The notes under the pieces are model-generated. The model worked only from the letters and a program-made list of their open reading frames with translations. It ran no database searches and was not told the origin of the DNA. This document shows, one piece after another, positions 35,376 through 42,522 of a DNA stretch of 64,000 bases (the first letter of the stretch is position 1; each line of letters opens with the position of its first letter). This DNA is from an uncultured Psychroflexus sp. (GTDB lineage: Bacteria > Bacteroidota > Bacteroidia > Flavobacteriales > Flavobacteriaceae): NCBI GenBank assembly GCA_913062845.1, contig CAJXVZ010000005.1:1-64000 (forward strand), read 5' to 3'. A program made the position numbers and the translations under genes.

Positions 35376-38300
35376 ATGCATAATAAAGGATTAATTAGAT
35401 TATTCGCCATTTTATTTGGAATTGTCTGTATTTATCAACTATCGTACACTTACATTGCCAGCCAGATTGAAGATAATGCTGAAGCTTTTGCAACCGCAAA
35501 AGTACCTGATACTGAGAAGAATTACGCCGACTTGAGAGAAGAACAGGTCAAATTTTATCTGGATTCGGTCGCAAATGAACCTTATTTTATAGGAATTACT
35601 TATGAAGATGCCAAAAATAAGGAGCTCAATAAGGGATTGGATCTAAAAGGTGGTATAAATGTTATCCTTCAAATATCTGTAAAAGATATATTGAAAAACA
35701 TGGCCAATAAGACAGACGACCCGGCCTTTAACAAAGCTTTGGAGGAAGCATCAAGAAAACAGAAAAACAGCCCGGACCCTTATATTGATTTGTTTTTTGA
35801 ATCCTTTAATGAAATAGAGGGTGCAAAACTGGCATCTCCCAACATTTTTGCGAATAAAGATTTGTCTGACGAGGTCAATTTCAATATGACAAATCAGCAA
35901 GTACAACCTATCATCAGAACAAAAATTGATGAAAGTATAGTATCTGCATTTGAGGTCATAAGAGAACGTATAGACAAATTTGGTGTTACTCAACCAAATA
36001 TTCAGAGACTAGGTGAATCCGGTAGAATACTTGTAGAACTTCCAGGAGCTAAGGATATTTCAAGAATTCAAAAGTTACTTCAAAGTACAGCACAGCTAGA
36101 ATTTTGGGATGTTTATCAAATGGGAGACCTTGTAAACTTTTTTGTTCAGGCCAATACAGTTGCTGCGCAGAATATTGTGATTCAGGACTCCATAAATAAC
36201 AAAACTACAGAAACTCAGGAGAAAGTTGCTGATTCTACCGACACAGATGACGAATTAGCTGAGTTACTGGACAGTTCTGAAGATGCTGAAGCCGAAGAGG
36301 CTGAAATTGCAAAGAAGAATCCTTTATTTACAACATTAACTTTATCACAAAACGAAAGATCTCCGGTTCTTGGTGTTGCAAAAATTTCTGATACAGCTGT
36401 CGTTAACAGTTACCTTAAAGACCCAAAAGCCAGACAGTTTTTAAAAGACGAACAGAGGTTTTTAGAGTTCAAATGGGGAAAACCAGCGAAAGGTAGTGAA
36501 GTCATTGAATTGTATGCTATCAAAGGTAATAGAAAAGACGAGCCTGCTCTAAGCGGTTCTGTCATAACTGATGCCAAACAAGAATACACTCAAACTGGAG
36601 AAATTGTTGTAAGCATGAGAATGAACGGAAGAGGTTCTCAGATATGGGAGGAAATGACAGGTAAAGCTTATGAAAACGGAACACAAATAGCTATAGTACT
36701 TGATGATATTGTTTATTCTGCGCCAGGTGTTACAACAGGGCCTATTTCCGGCGGTAACAGCCAGATTAGTGGAGATTTTACAATTACAGAGGCAAAAGAT
36801 TTAGCTAATGTTTTAAGAGCAGGTAAATTACCGGCATCTGCAGACATCATTCAAAGTGAAATCGTAGGACCTTCATTGGGCCAGGAAGCTATTGACAGTG
36901 GTATTAATTCCTTCCTGATTGCTTTAATTCTTGTCCTTTTATGGATGATTTTTTACTACGGCAAAGCAGGTATTTATGCTGATATTGCATTGGTGGTTAA
37001 TATCGTATTTATATTCGGTGTACTTGCCGGACTAAAAGCCGTATTAACATTACCTGGTATAGCCGGTATTGTCTTAACTATTGGTATGTCAGTTGATGCT
37101 AACGTGCTTATTTTTGAAAGGATAAAAGAAGAATTAGCAGCAGGAAAGGCACAATATGAAGCTATTAAAGACGGATTTAAAAATGCGCTGTCTTCAATAT
37201 TAGATGCTAACATCACAACAGGTCTAACCGGTTTAATCTTATTATTGTTTGGTACAGGCCCTATCAAAGGTTTTGCAACTACGCTATTAATCGGTATTTT
37301 GACATCCTTATTTACAGCTATTTTTATTACAAGATTATTTTTGGATGGCTACGGCAAAAATAACAAGGCACTTGCCTTCTCTACGCCACCTACTAAAAAT
37401 TTCCTTAAGGACATTTTTATAAATTTCCTGAACAAAAGAAAAGTAGCCTATATCTTCTCAGGAATTTTGATGTTGGCAAGTATTGCTTTACTTTCAACTA
37501 AAGGACTTAATCAGGGTGTGGATTTTGTTGGTGGACGTACCTACACTGTGAGGTTCGATCAAGCGGTAAATCCTAATGAACTTGAAACAGCTCTGACGGA
37601 TGCTTTAGGTAGTGCTGATATAAAAACTTTTGGCTCTGATAACCAAATTAAAGTGACCACAAATTATAAAGTTAATGAGGAAGGCATAGAAGTTGGGCAA
37701 GAGATTGTATCAAAAATGTACGCTGCTTTTCAGAGCTATTTCCCTGATGGTTTTACAGAAGAGCAATTCTCATTGTCACAGGGTGAAGAGTCTGAATACG
37801 GGATAATGTCCTCTATGAAAGTCGGACCCACAATCGCCGACGATATCAAAGAGGCCTCCTTTTACGCCATAATCGGATCTCTAATTGTTGTATTCTTATA
37901 TATTCTATTGAGATTCAGACGTTGGCAGTTTAGTGTTGGCGCGGTTGTAGCGGTAATACACGATACGCTTATTGTACTTGGATTATTCTCCTTATTACAT
38001 GGTTTAATGCCTTTCAGCCTTGAGATCGACCAGGCCTTTATAGCTGCGATATTGACAGTGATTGGTTATTCATTGAATGACACGGTTGTGGTGTTTGACA
38101 GAATAAGGGAATATTATAACATACATCCAAACTGGAATCTGTTCAAGATCATAAATGTTGGTGCCAGCTCTACTTTGAGCAGAACTTTAAACACCTCTTT
38201 CACCACATTGATTGTGTTGTTGGCGATATTCATTTTCGGTGGCGACAGTATCAGAGGATTTATGTTTGCATTGATCATAGGTGTAATTGTCGGTACTTAT

Positions 38301-38414
38301 TCTTCTGTATTTATTGCAACACCTATAATGTTTGATACAAGTAGCAGAACTAAAATCGATCTTTCCGATAAAAATGCCAAGAAAGAAGAGGAAGAAGAAG
38401 CGGTAAAGGCTTAG
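35376..38414 (+). CDS. secDF: protein translocase subunit SecDF (fused)
   Basis: A 1012-residue fusion of SecD and SecF, inner-membrane proteins that use the proton gradient to pull proteins out of the Sec channel. N-terminal membrane helix (about 7-26), periplasmic P1 region with LDLKGGINVILQISV and FGVTQPNIQRLGESGRILVELPGA, then SecD membrane core with GLTGLILLLFGTGPIKGFATTLLIGILTSLF (near 615-645); the SecF half starts near residue 690 with ALLSTKGLNQGVDFVGGRTY and ends in its own helix cluster with TVIGYSLNDTVVVFDRIRE. An acidic low-complexity insert near 285-310. Single gene with promoter and terminator. Confidence 0.96.
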   Translation: MHNKGLIRLFAILFGIVCIYQLSYTYIASQIEDNAEAFATAKVPDTEKNYADLREEQVKFYLDSVANEPYFIGITYEDAKNKELNKGLDLKGGINVILQISVKDILKNMANKTDDPAFNKALEEASRKQKNSPDPYIDLFFESFNEIEGAKLASPNIFANKDLSDEVNFNMTNQQVQPIIRTKIDESIVSAFEVIRERIDKFGVTQPNIQRLGESGRILVELPGAKDISRIQKLLQSTAQLEFWDVYQMGDLVNFFVQANTVAAQNIVIQDSINNKTTETQEKVADSTDTDDELAELLDSSEDAEAEEAEIAKKNPLFTTLTLSQNERSPVLGVAKISDTAVVNSYLKDPKARQFLKDEQRFLEFKWGKPAKGSEVIELYAIKGNRKDEPALSGSVITDAKQEYTQTGEIVVSMRMNGRGSQIWEEMTGKAYENGTQIAIVLDDIVYSAPGVTTGPISGGNSQISGDFTITEAKDLANVLRAGKLPASADIIQSEIVGPSLGQEAIDSGINSFLIALILVLLWMIFYYGKAGIYADIALVVNIVFIFGVLAGLKAVLTLPGIAGIVLTIGMSVDANVLIFERIKEELAAGKAQYEAIKDGFKNALSSILDANITTGLTGLILLLFGTGPIKGFATTLLIGILTSLFTAIFITRLFLDGYGKNNKALAFSTPPTKNFLKDIFINFLNKRKVAYIFSGILMLASIALLSTKGLNQGVDFVGGRTYTVRFDQAVNPNELETALTDALGSADIKTFGSDNQIKVTTNYKVNEEGIEVGQEIVSKMYAAFQSYFPDGFTEEQFSLSQGEESEYGIMSSMKVGPTIADDIKEASFYAIIGSLIVVFLYILLRFRRWQFSVGAVVAVIHDTLIVLGLFSLLHGLMPFSLEIDQAFIAAILTVIGYSLNDTVVVFDRIREYYNIHPNWNLFKIINVGASSTLSRTLNTSFTTLIVLLAIFIFGGDSIRGFMFALIIGVIVGTYSSVFIATPIMFDTSSRTKIDLSDKNAKKEEEEEAVKA

Positions 38415-38439
38415 TGCCTGGCATAAATAAAAATCATCA

Positions 38440-38470
38440 TAAGCTGTTTCATACACGAGGCAGCTTTTTT
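38440..38470 (+). terminator. terminator of secDF
   Basis: AAGCTG (38441-38446) and CAGCTT (38461-38466) with a 14-nt loop, followed by T run; 27 nt after the secDF stop. Confidence 0.6.
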
Positions 38471-38647
38471 AATTTTAGAGTTAGGGTCTTCTCTTATATA
38501 TTGATATATCAGCGAATAAAGAAGATAGTTAGCACTAATTGATTTGGGATACCTGATAAAGAATTAAGGCCGAAAATTATCCTTTATACATCAAGATAAC
38601 AAACGCGTAGACAATATTGAAAAAATGATTCTAAGCAGAATTCTGTG

Positions 38648-38699
38648 CGTCACTTAGCTTTACTATAACTCCTCGTTCGATGGGTTGGACTAAGTGACG
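38648..38699. repeat. 52-bp inverted-repeat element
   Basis: CGTCACTTAG (38648-38657) and CTAAGTGACG (38690-38699) are perfect 10-bp inverted ends around a 32-nt centre. No T run and no gene context, so not a terminator. It resembles a REP or small palindromic repeat unit, though only one copy was noticed. The remaining stretches 38471-38647 and 38700-38813 hold no gene I can support. Confidence 0.5.
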
Positions 38700-38813
38700 T
38701 AAATAAAATCAAAAACCTCTGTACTGTCCAAATTACTCTTACAAATTAACACAACAGCTGGTCTTGCGGCCTGGTAATCTTAAGCCATTATTTATTTCCA
38801 AACTTCATAAAAT

Positions 38814-38845
38814 AAAAAACCCAAAACATAAGCTTTGGGTTTTTT
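38814..38845. terminator. strong bidirectional hairpin terminator
   Basis: AAAAAACCCAAA (38814-38825) and TTTGGGTTTTTT (38834-38845), a perfect 12-bp stem with an 8-nt loop. It has T runs on both strands and immediately precedes the repeated tRNA tail, just as the tRNA-Ser terminator flanks the true tRNA tail. Confidence 0.88.
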
Positions 38846-38847
38846 AT

Positions 38848-38915
38848 GCGGAGAAAGAGGGACACTGACGCTACGGCCAGTGCACTGACAAGCAAAGCTT
38901 CGTCAGTGTTCGAAC
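38848..38915 (-). repeat. second copy of the tRNA-Ser 3' end, split by an insert
   Basis: 38848-38862 plus 38909-38915, once joined, read GCGGAGAAAGAGGGA then TTCGAAC, identical over 22 nt to the 3' end of tRNA-Ser and one flanking base (39232-39253). The two copies are in the same orientation, 384 bp apart, and enclose the GIY-YIG gene and the tRNA terminator. The 46 bp between the halves are the palindromic insert 38863-38908. Confidence 0.85.
38863..38908. mobile_element. 46-bp palindromic insert in the tRNA tail copy
   Basis: Starts CACTGACG and ends CGTCAGTG, perfect 8-bp terminal inverted repeats, with internal repeats of the same motif (GCACTGAC near 38882). It interrupts the 22-nt tRNA-tail repeat exactly between GGGA and TTCG, without an obvious target duplication. 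It looks like a miniature REP- or MITE-type element. Its origin is inference; the boundaries follow directly from comparison with the intact tRNA tail. Confidence 0.6.
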
Positions 38916-38920
38916 GTTTA

Positions 38921-39175
38921 TTATTCAGTTGAATACTTTTCAATAAATTTCTGTTTCCTCACTTTGGATAAATTCTTCAATTTCTTCTCGAGTTGAAATG
39001 CTTCAGATTTATTAGGTTTTTCTGTGAACCAAAGCATTTTCCATGGCCTATACTTACTGGTATGGTTTTCTATTCCAGAATTATGCCGTCTTAATCTGTC
39101 CTCTAAATCATTTGTAGCTCCAACATAATACATGTCATGCTGTTCTGAATACAGGATGTAAACATAGCATACCAT
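38921..39175 (-). CDS. GIY-YIG nuclease domain protein
   Basis: An 84-residue single-domain GIY-YIG (URI-type) nuclease. The motif pair is YVYILYS near residue 4 and YYVGATNDLEDRLRRHNSG near residues 16-34 with the catalytic Arg, and Glu in SEAFQLEKKLKNLSKVRK further on. Small proteins of this family cluster beside tRNA and rRNA genes in Bacteroidota and their role is unclear. It is transcribed from the tRNA side: no separate promoter was seen in the 57 bp between it and tRNA-Ser, which also contain the tRNA terminator. It is enclosed by two copies of the tRNA 3' end, which suggests it arrived with that duplication. Confidence 0.88.
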   Translation of the reverse strand: MVCYVYILYSEQHDMYYVGATNDLEDRLRRHNSGIENHTSKYRPWKMLWFTEKPNKSEAFQLEKKLKNLSKVRKQKFIEKYSTE

Positions 39176-39193
39176 ACCGTTATTAATTTGAAT

Positions 39194-39228
39194 AAAAAAC
39201 CCTGACTAAGAAATCTTGTCAGGGTTTT
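39194..39228 (-). terminator. terminator of tRNA-Ser
   Basis: AAAACCCTGAC (39196-39206) and GTCAGGGTTTT (39218-39228), an 11-bp perfect stem followed by T run on the minus strand, 4 nt past the tRNA. It ends within 19 nt of the GIY-YIG start codon, so expression of that gene would need read-through or a promoter not seen here. Confidence 0.9.
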
Positions 39229-39232
39229 AAAG

Positions 39233-39317
39233 CGGAGAAAGAGGGATTCGAACCCCCGGTACCTTGCGGTACAACGGTTTTCAAGACCGCCGCATTCGAC
39301 CACTCTGCCATTTCTCC
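39233..39317 (-). tRNA. tRNA-Ser (anticodon TGA)
   Basis: 85 nt on the minus strand: acceptor GGAGAAA pairing with TTTCTCC plus discriminator G, D-arm with GCAGAGTGGTCGAA, anticodon arm GCGGTCTTGAAAACCG with TGA, a long variable arm (TTGTACCGCAAGGTACC) typical of class II serine tRNAs, and T-arm GGGGGTTCGAATCCCTC. CCA is not encoded. It reads UCN codons, mainly UCA. It has its own promoter (39407-39435) and terminator. Confidence 0.97.
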
Positions 39318-39331
39318 ATTTCAATAATCTT

Positions 39332-39378
39332 GGAGGCGGTTTTGCCGCTTCGACCTCCTTATCCCGAATCTTCGGGAT
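39332..39378. repeat. two hairpins in the tRNA leader
   Basis: GGAGG (39332-39336) pairs with CCTCC (39354-39358) around an inner GCGG/CCGC stem, and ATCCCGAA (39361-39368) pairs perfectly with TTCGGGAT (39371-39378) over a 2-nt loop. Both lie between the promoter and the 5' end of tRNA-Ser, so they would be in the precursor leader. They may be REP-like palindromes or processing structures. Confidence 0.5.
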
Positions 39379-39406
39379 TGGGACTTCCTTTCTCCAATTG
39401 CGAGTG

Positions 39407-39435
39407 CAAAGATAACAAGGTTTAGATTTCTACAA
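39407..39435 (-). promoter_or_regulatory. promoter of tRNA-Ser
   Basis: On the minus strand TTG (39435-39433), an 18-bp spacer, TATCTTTG (39414-39407): both elements and spacing fit the Bacteroidota consensus. The leader to the tRNA would be about 80 nt. Confidence 0.75.
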
Positions 39436-39463
39436 AATATTTATTGATAATTATTTTAAGCAT

Positions 39464-39985
39464 TTAGAGACCATCTATCATTCCAGATAAAGAATCAAAA
39501 TCCATGTTCCCCGACATTTTTGCCAGCTTCATGAAATTTTCAGGATTAAGGTCATCACCAAGAAGTCTGGCCACTAGAAATCCTTTGTCATTATTACTTG
39601 CAAAAACGACTATCTCTTCAACGGTCTTGTCTATGTTGTCTGCAAACATTTGCATTTGATTACCATCAACATTCATAGACATTAGTTGTCCTTCTTTAAA
39701 CTCTGAAGAAAGTATATTTAAAAGTTTATCTTTCTTCGCATCATATGCTGATGCATTACTTTCGTCTTTTTTAAAAGCTAAAAAATTGACTTTGTTGACA
39801 TCCTCAAAAATCTGTTTTTGTTCCGGGTCCAATTCGTCAAAATTGTCTACAAAAGTCCTTAGTGAAAAATCTACACTAATAAAATTTTCATCAGATTTAT
39901 GATCCACCATAAAAGATTGCAATGATTCAGACTGGCAGGAAATTAAAATGAAAGCCAAAAAGCAAATTGATATTATATTTTTCAT
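39464..39985 (-). CDS. DUF4252 lipoprotein
   Basis: A 173-residue lipoprotein with lipobox LISC (Cys17) and a DUF4252 body (DKLLNILSSEFKEGQLMSMNVDGNQMQMFADNIDKTVEEIVVFASNNDKGFLVARLLGDDLNPENFMKLAKM). DUF4252 proteins in Bacteroidota are small exported proteins of unknown function, commonly found after an ECF sigma/anti-sigma pair as here. It shares the layout of the upstream 40092-40604 gene and is separated from it by a strong hairpin at 40035-40080, which could reduce its expression relative to that gene. Confidence 0.85.
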   Translation of the reverse strand: MKNIISICFLAFILISCQSESLQSFMVDHKSDENFISVDFSLRTFVDNFDELDPEQKQIFEDVNKVNFLAFKKDESNASAYDAKKDKLLNILSSEFKEGQLMSMNVDGNQMQMFADNIDKTVEEIVVFASNNDKGFLVARLLGDDLNPENFMKLAKMSGNMDFDSLSGMIDGL

Positions 39986-40034
39986 TGGTATTTGATTTAG
40001 GTTATATATTGGTATTATTTAAGTGTTTTTAATA

Positions 40035-40080
40035 AATCTAAGCAAATCCTGACCCGAAAGTCAGGATTTGATTTTAGATT
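40035..40080 (-). promoter_or_regulatory. intercistronic hairpin between DUF4252 genes
   Basis: CAAATCCTGAC (40043-40053) and GTCAGGATTTG (40060-40070) form a perfect 11-bp stem over a 6-nt loop, extended by AATCTAA/TTAGATT (40035-40041/40074-40080). There is no T run after it on the minus strand, so mRNA stabilisation or partial termination is more likely than full termination. Confidence 0.55.
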
Positions 40081-40091
40081 GTATTCTTAGT

Positions 40092-40604
40092 CTAGTCCTG
40101 ATTCAGTGAACCGGCTCCCGGAACGTTCAAGTCCTTGGCTAATTTGGATACCTGCTTCAAATCAATAAGACCATTGATGATGATAACTATCGTTTCGTCG
40201 TTTCCATCAGTACTGTCAACCAACATAAATAGTTGAAGGATTTCGTCATCTGTTTTACCGGGCTTGAACATGAAAGATACTTTTTTACCATCTTCCTGAA
40301 TTCTCATTAGCTCATCTAAATTATTGTTCTTCACATAAGTGTTTGCGTCAGCCAGTAGATCATCTCGCATAGCCTTGTTGTTAGACTTGAAAATTTTAAT
40401 GTTTTCCATATTATTGATCAAATCTACATATTGTTGGATCTCTTCATCCTGGCTATCAAGATCTAATCTACTCATCAATTTAAACATGTTCTTGTTGATG
40501 ATGACCGTACTTATGCCTGGTTGGTTCTCATATTTACTGAAATCCTGAGCAAAAGTATATCCGGATATCAGTAAGGCTGCAATAAGGGTTAAAATAGTTT
40601 TCAT
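40092..40604 (-). CDS. DUF4252 exported protein
   Basis: A 170-residue protein with a cleavable signal peptide (MKTILTLIAALLISGYTFAQ) rather than a lipobox, then a DUF4252 body (GISTVIINKNMFKLMSRLDLD ... MENIKIFKSNNKAMRDDLLADANTYVKNNNLDELMRI ... VIIINGLIDLKQVSKLAKDL). It is the first gene after the anti-sigma factor, 11 nt from it. Together with its lipoprotein neighbour it is presumably the output of the sigma factor that precedes it (inference from order). Confidence 0.86.
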   Translation of the reverse strand: MKTILTLIAALLISGYTFAQDFSKYENQPGISTVIINKNMFKLMSRLDLDSQDEEIQQYVDLINNMENIKIFKSNNKAMRDDLLADANTYVKNNNLDELMRIQEDGKKVSFMFKPGKTDDEILQLFMLVDSTDGNDETIVIIINGLIDLKQVSKLAKDLNVPGAGSLNQD

Positions 40605-40615
40605 GATTGTTTTCT

Positions 40616-41068
40616 TTAAGGGGTTATTTTATTAATGTATTTGGTTTTGGTTTCTTCCAGAGTCGTTAAATATTTGAGATCTTCTTTTGGAGAGTTCAAA
40701 TGATAACTAATCAGGTCAAAGACTTTTTTTGTTTCTTCTAATGCAACTTCAGGGTCATCATAGGTTCCTAAATTTTCAGGTCTGTCGTTCTGACTGTAAT
40801 AAAACAAAGTTCCTATTATTAAGACTACGGCTACAGCAGCATATTTTTGAATACTATAGAAAAGTGATCTTGTAGGCAGGTAAAAAGATTTTTGCGGTAC
40901 ATCACTATGACTTTCTTCAAAGTAGACAAACAGATCTCTGTATGGCTCCCACTCCGGCTTTATATCTTCATTTTGAAAATACTCTGCCAATATTTTTTCT
41001 TCTTTAAGATTAGTTTCTGCTTCCAGAAACTTCTCCAACAATTGTTTAATTTTGCTTTCTCTTTTCAT
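40616..41068 (-). CDS. probable anti-sigma factor with one membrane helix
   Basis: A 150-residue protein with a cytosolic N-terminal helix region (IKQLLEKFLEAETNLKEEKILAEYFQNEDI), a single membrane helix at about 76-92 (YAAVAVVLIIGTLFYYS) and a short external part. No zinc-type HxxxCxxC motif is present. Its gene overlaps the 3' end of the ECF sigma gene by 23 nt, the usual arrangement for a cognate regulator that binds the sigma factor at the membrane. Identification rests mainly on position and topology. Confidence 0.72.
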   Translation of the reverse strand: MKRESKIKQLLEKFLEAETNLKEEKILAEYFQNEDIKPEWEPYRDLFVYFEESHSDVPQKSFYLPTRSLFYSIQKYAAVAVVLIIGTLFYYSQNDRPENLGTYDDPEVALEETKKVFDLISYHLNSPKEDLKYLTTLEETKTKYINKITP

Positions 41069-41564
41069 GCTTCTTAATTTTAGAAAGTTCTTCCACTAAT
41101 GTTTTTCTTGCTCTTGACAACGCAACCCTAACAGCTGTCGCGTTCATATCCATGATCTCACAAATTTTATCATATTCATAGCCTTCAATCTGGCGCATAT
41201 GCAGGATCATTTTTTGATTTTCCGGTAATTTTTCCATTAACATTTCCACCGTTTTTAATTCTTGCTTTGCTTCTAGTTTTTCATGCGGATCAACTTCTGA
41301 ATTTTCGTAATTACTGTGTACCAGTCTTAGGTTTTGATTACGCTTTAATCTTAGCTGATCCAAACAATGATTTTTAGTCATCGTCATAGCAAAAGCTTCC
41401 ACATTATTTATTTCATCAAGGTCATCTTTTTTGTCCCATAATTTGATAAGAACATCTTGTGTAGCATCCTGAGCAGCATCAGAAGATACCAATAACCTTC
41501 TTGACAAGCGGAATATTTTTTCCTGTATTGGTAAAACTAAATTGTTAAAATCTGATACTTTCAT
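41046..41564 (-). CDS. ECF-type RNA polymerase sigma factor
   Basis: A 172-residue sigma-70 family factor of the extracytoplasmic-function group. Region 2: FRLSRRLLVSSDAAQDATQDVLIKLWDKKDDLDEINNVEAFAMTMTKNHCLDQLR, including the promoter-melting stretch; region 4: LPENQKMILHMRQIEGYEYDKICEIMDMNATAVRVALSRARKTL, a helix-turn-helix for the -35 element. It heads the unit with anti-sigma factor and two DUF4252 genes, likely its own targets. The signal it answers to is unknown. Confidence 0.93.
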   Translation of the reverse strand: MKVSDFNNLVLPIQEKIFRLSRRLLVSSDAAQDATQDVLIKLWDKKDDLDEINNVEAFAMTMTKNHCLDQLRLKRNQNLRLVHSNYENSEVDPHEKLEAKQELKTVEMLMEKLPENQKMILHMRQIEGYEYDKICEIMDMNATAVRVALSRARKTLVEELSKIKKHEKRKQN

Positions 41565-41725
41565 TTTGGTTGCTATTCATCTTATCGACGATTTATAATT
41601 AATTTTGTTACTGAAAATATCAATTATTTTTTATTTTACTGGTAATCAGTATTTTATTTTTTAACTGTTAATAAAAATAAACCAATAACTTATCACAAAG
41701 CATTTTCATGTGATATAATAAATTG

Positions 41726-41733
41726 TATTTTTA
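41726..41733 (+). promoter_or_regulatory. -7-like element upstream of parA
   Basis: TATTTTTA, one base off TAnnTTTG, 16 nt before the parA start codon. A TTG at the expected distance is not visible, so this is weak support only. Confidence 0.3.
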
Positions 41734-41749
41734 CACATTATTTTTAAAC

Positions 41750-42517
41750 ATGGGAAAAATTATTGCAATTGCCAATCAAAAAGGAGGTGTAGGAAAAACA
41801 ACAACAGCCGTAAACCTGGCTGCTTCACTAGGTGTACTTGAAAAAAAAGTACTGCTTATTGACGCCGATCCTCAAGCCAACGCAACTTCCGGTTTAGGTA
41901 TCAATGTGGATGAGATAGAAAAAAGTACATATCAACTTCTGGAACATACTTTAAAGGCTGAAGAACTTATTATTCAAACAGATTCACCTAACCTAGACCT
42001 GATACCTGCTCATATTGATCTGGTTGCTATTGAAATTGAACTCGTAGACCAGGACAACCGTGAACAAATGCTTAAAGCAGCTATAAAAGACCTTCCAAAT
42101 AAGTACGATTATATATTGATTGATTGTGCGCCTTCGTTAGGATTGTTAACATTAAACGCACTAACAGCCGCAAATGCTGTCATTATTCCTATTCAATGTG
42201 AATATTTTGCCCTGGAAGGTTTAGGTAAGCTATTGAATACGATAAAGAGTGTTCAAAAAATACATAATCCGGAATTAGATATAGAAGGACTGCTCCTCAC
42301 GATGTACGATTCCAGATTACGACTATCCAATCAGGTTATCGACGAAGTAAAAAAACACTTTTCAAATATGGTGTTTGAAACAATTATTCAGCGAAATGTG
42401 CGTTTAAGCGAAGCACCTAGCTATGGTGAAAGTATCATAAAATATGATGCTACCAGTAGAGGAGCCAATAATTACTTAAGCCTGGCTGAAGAAATATTAA
42501 AACAGAATAAAAACTAA
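41750..42517 (+). CDS. parA: chromosome-partitioning ATPase ParA
   Basis: About 255 residues from ATG 41750, where the family N-terminus MGKIIAIANQKGGVGKTTTAVNLA begins (an in-frame start nine codons upstream is rejected). Deviant Walker A KGGVGKTT near residue 11, Walker A' LIDADPQANAT, and DYILIDCAPSLGLLTLNAL as Walker B. It forms ATP-dependent gradients on the nucleoid that move ParB-parS complexes. First gene of parA-parB-DUF5683-dapB-lepB-wbqC, a run held together by small gaps and overlaps. Confidence 0.95.
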   Translation: MGKIIAIANQKGGVGKTTTAVNLAASLGVLEKKVLLIDADPQANATSGLGINVDEIEKSTYQLLEHTLKAEELIIQTDSPNLDLIPAHIDLVAIEIELVDQDNREQMLKAAIKDLPNKYDYILIDCAPSLGLLTLNALTAANAVIIPIQCEYFALEGLGKLLNTIKSVQKIHNPELDIEGLLLTMYDSRLRLSNQVIDEVKKHFSNMVFETIIQRNVRLSEAPSYGESIIKYDATSRGANNYLSLAEEILKQNKN

Positions 42518-42522
42518 ACCTT

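Noticed and set aside
39103-39324. 73-codon minus-strand frame covering tRNA-Ser and running toward the GIY-YIG gene (reads [20 protein letters not shown])
   Set aside because: It is translation of the tRNA itself and of its terminator; the same artefact appears as false N-terminal extensions of GIY-YIG proteins.
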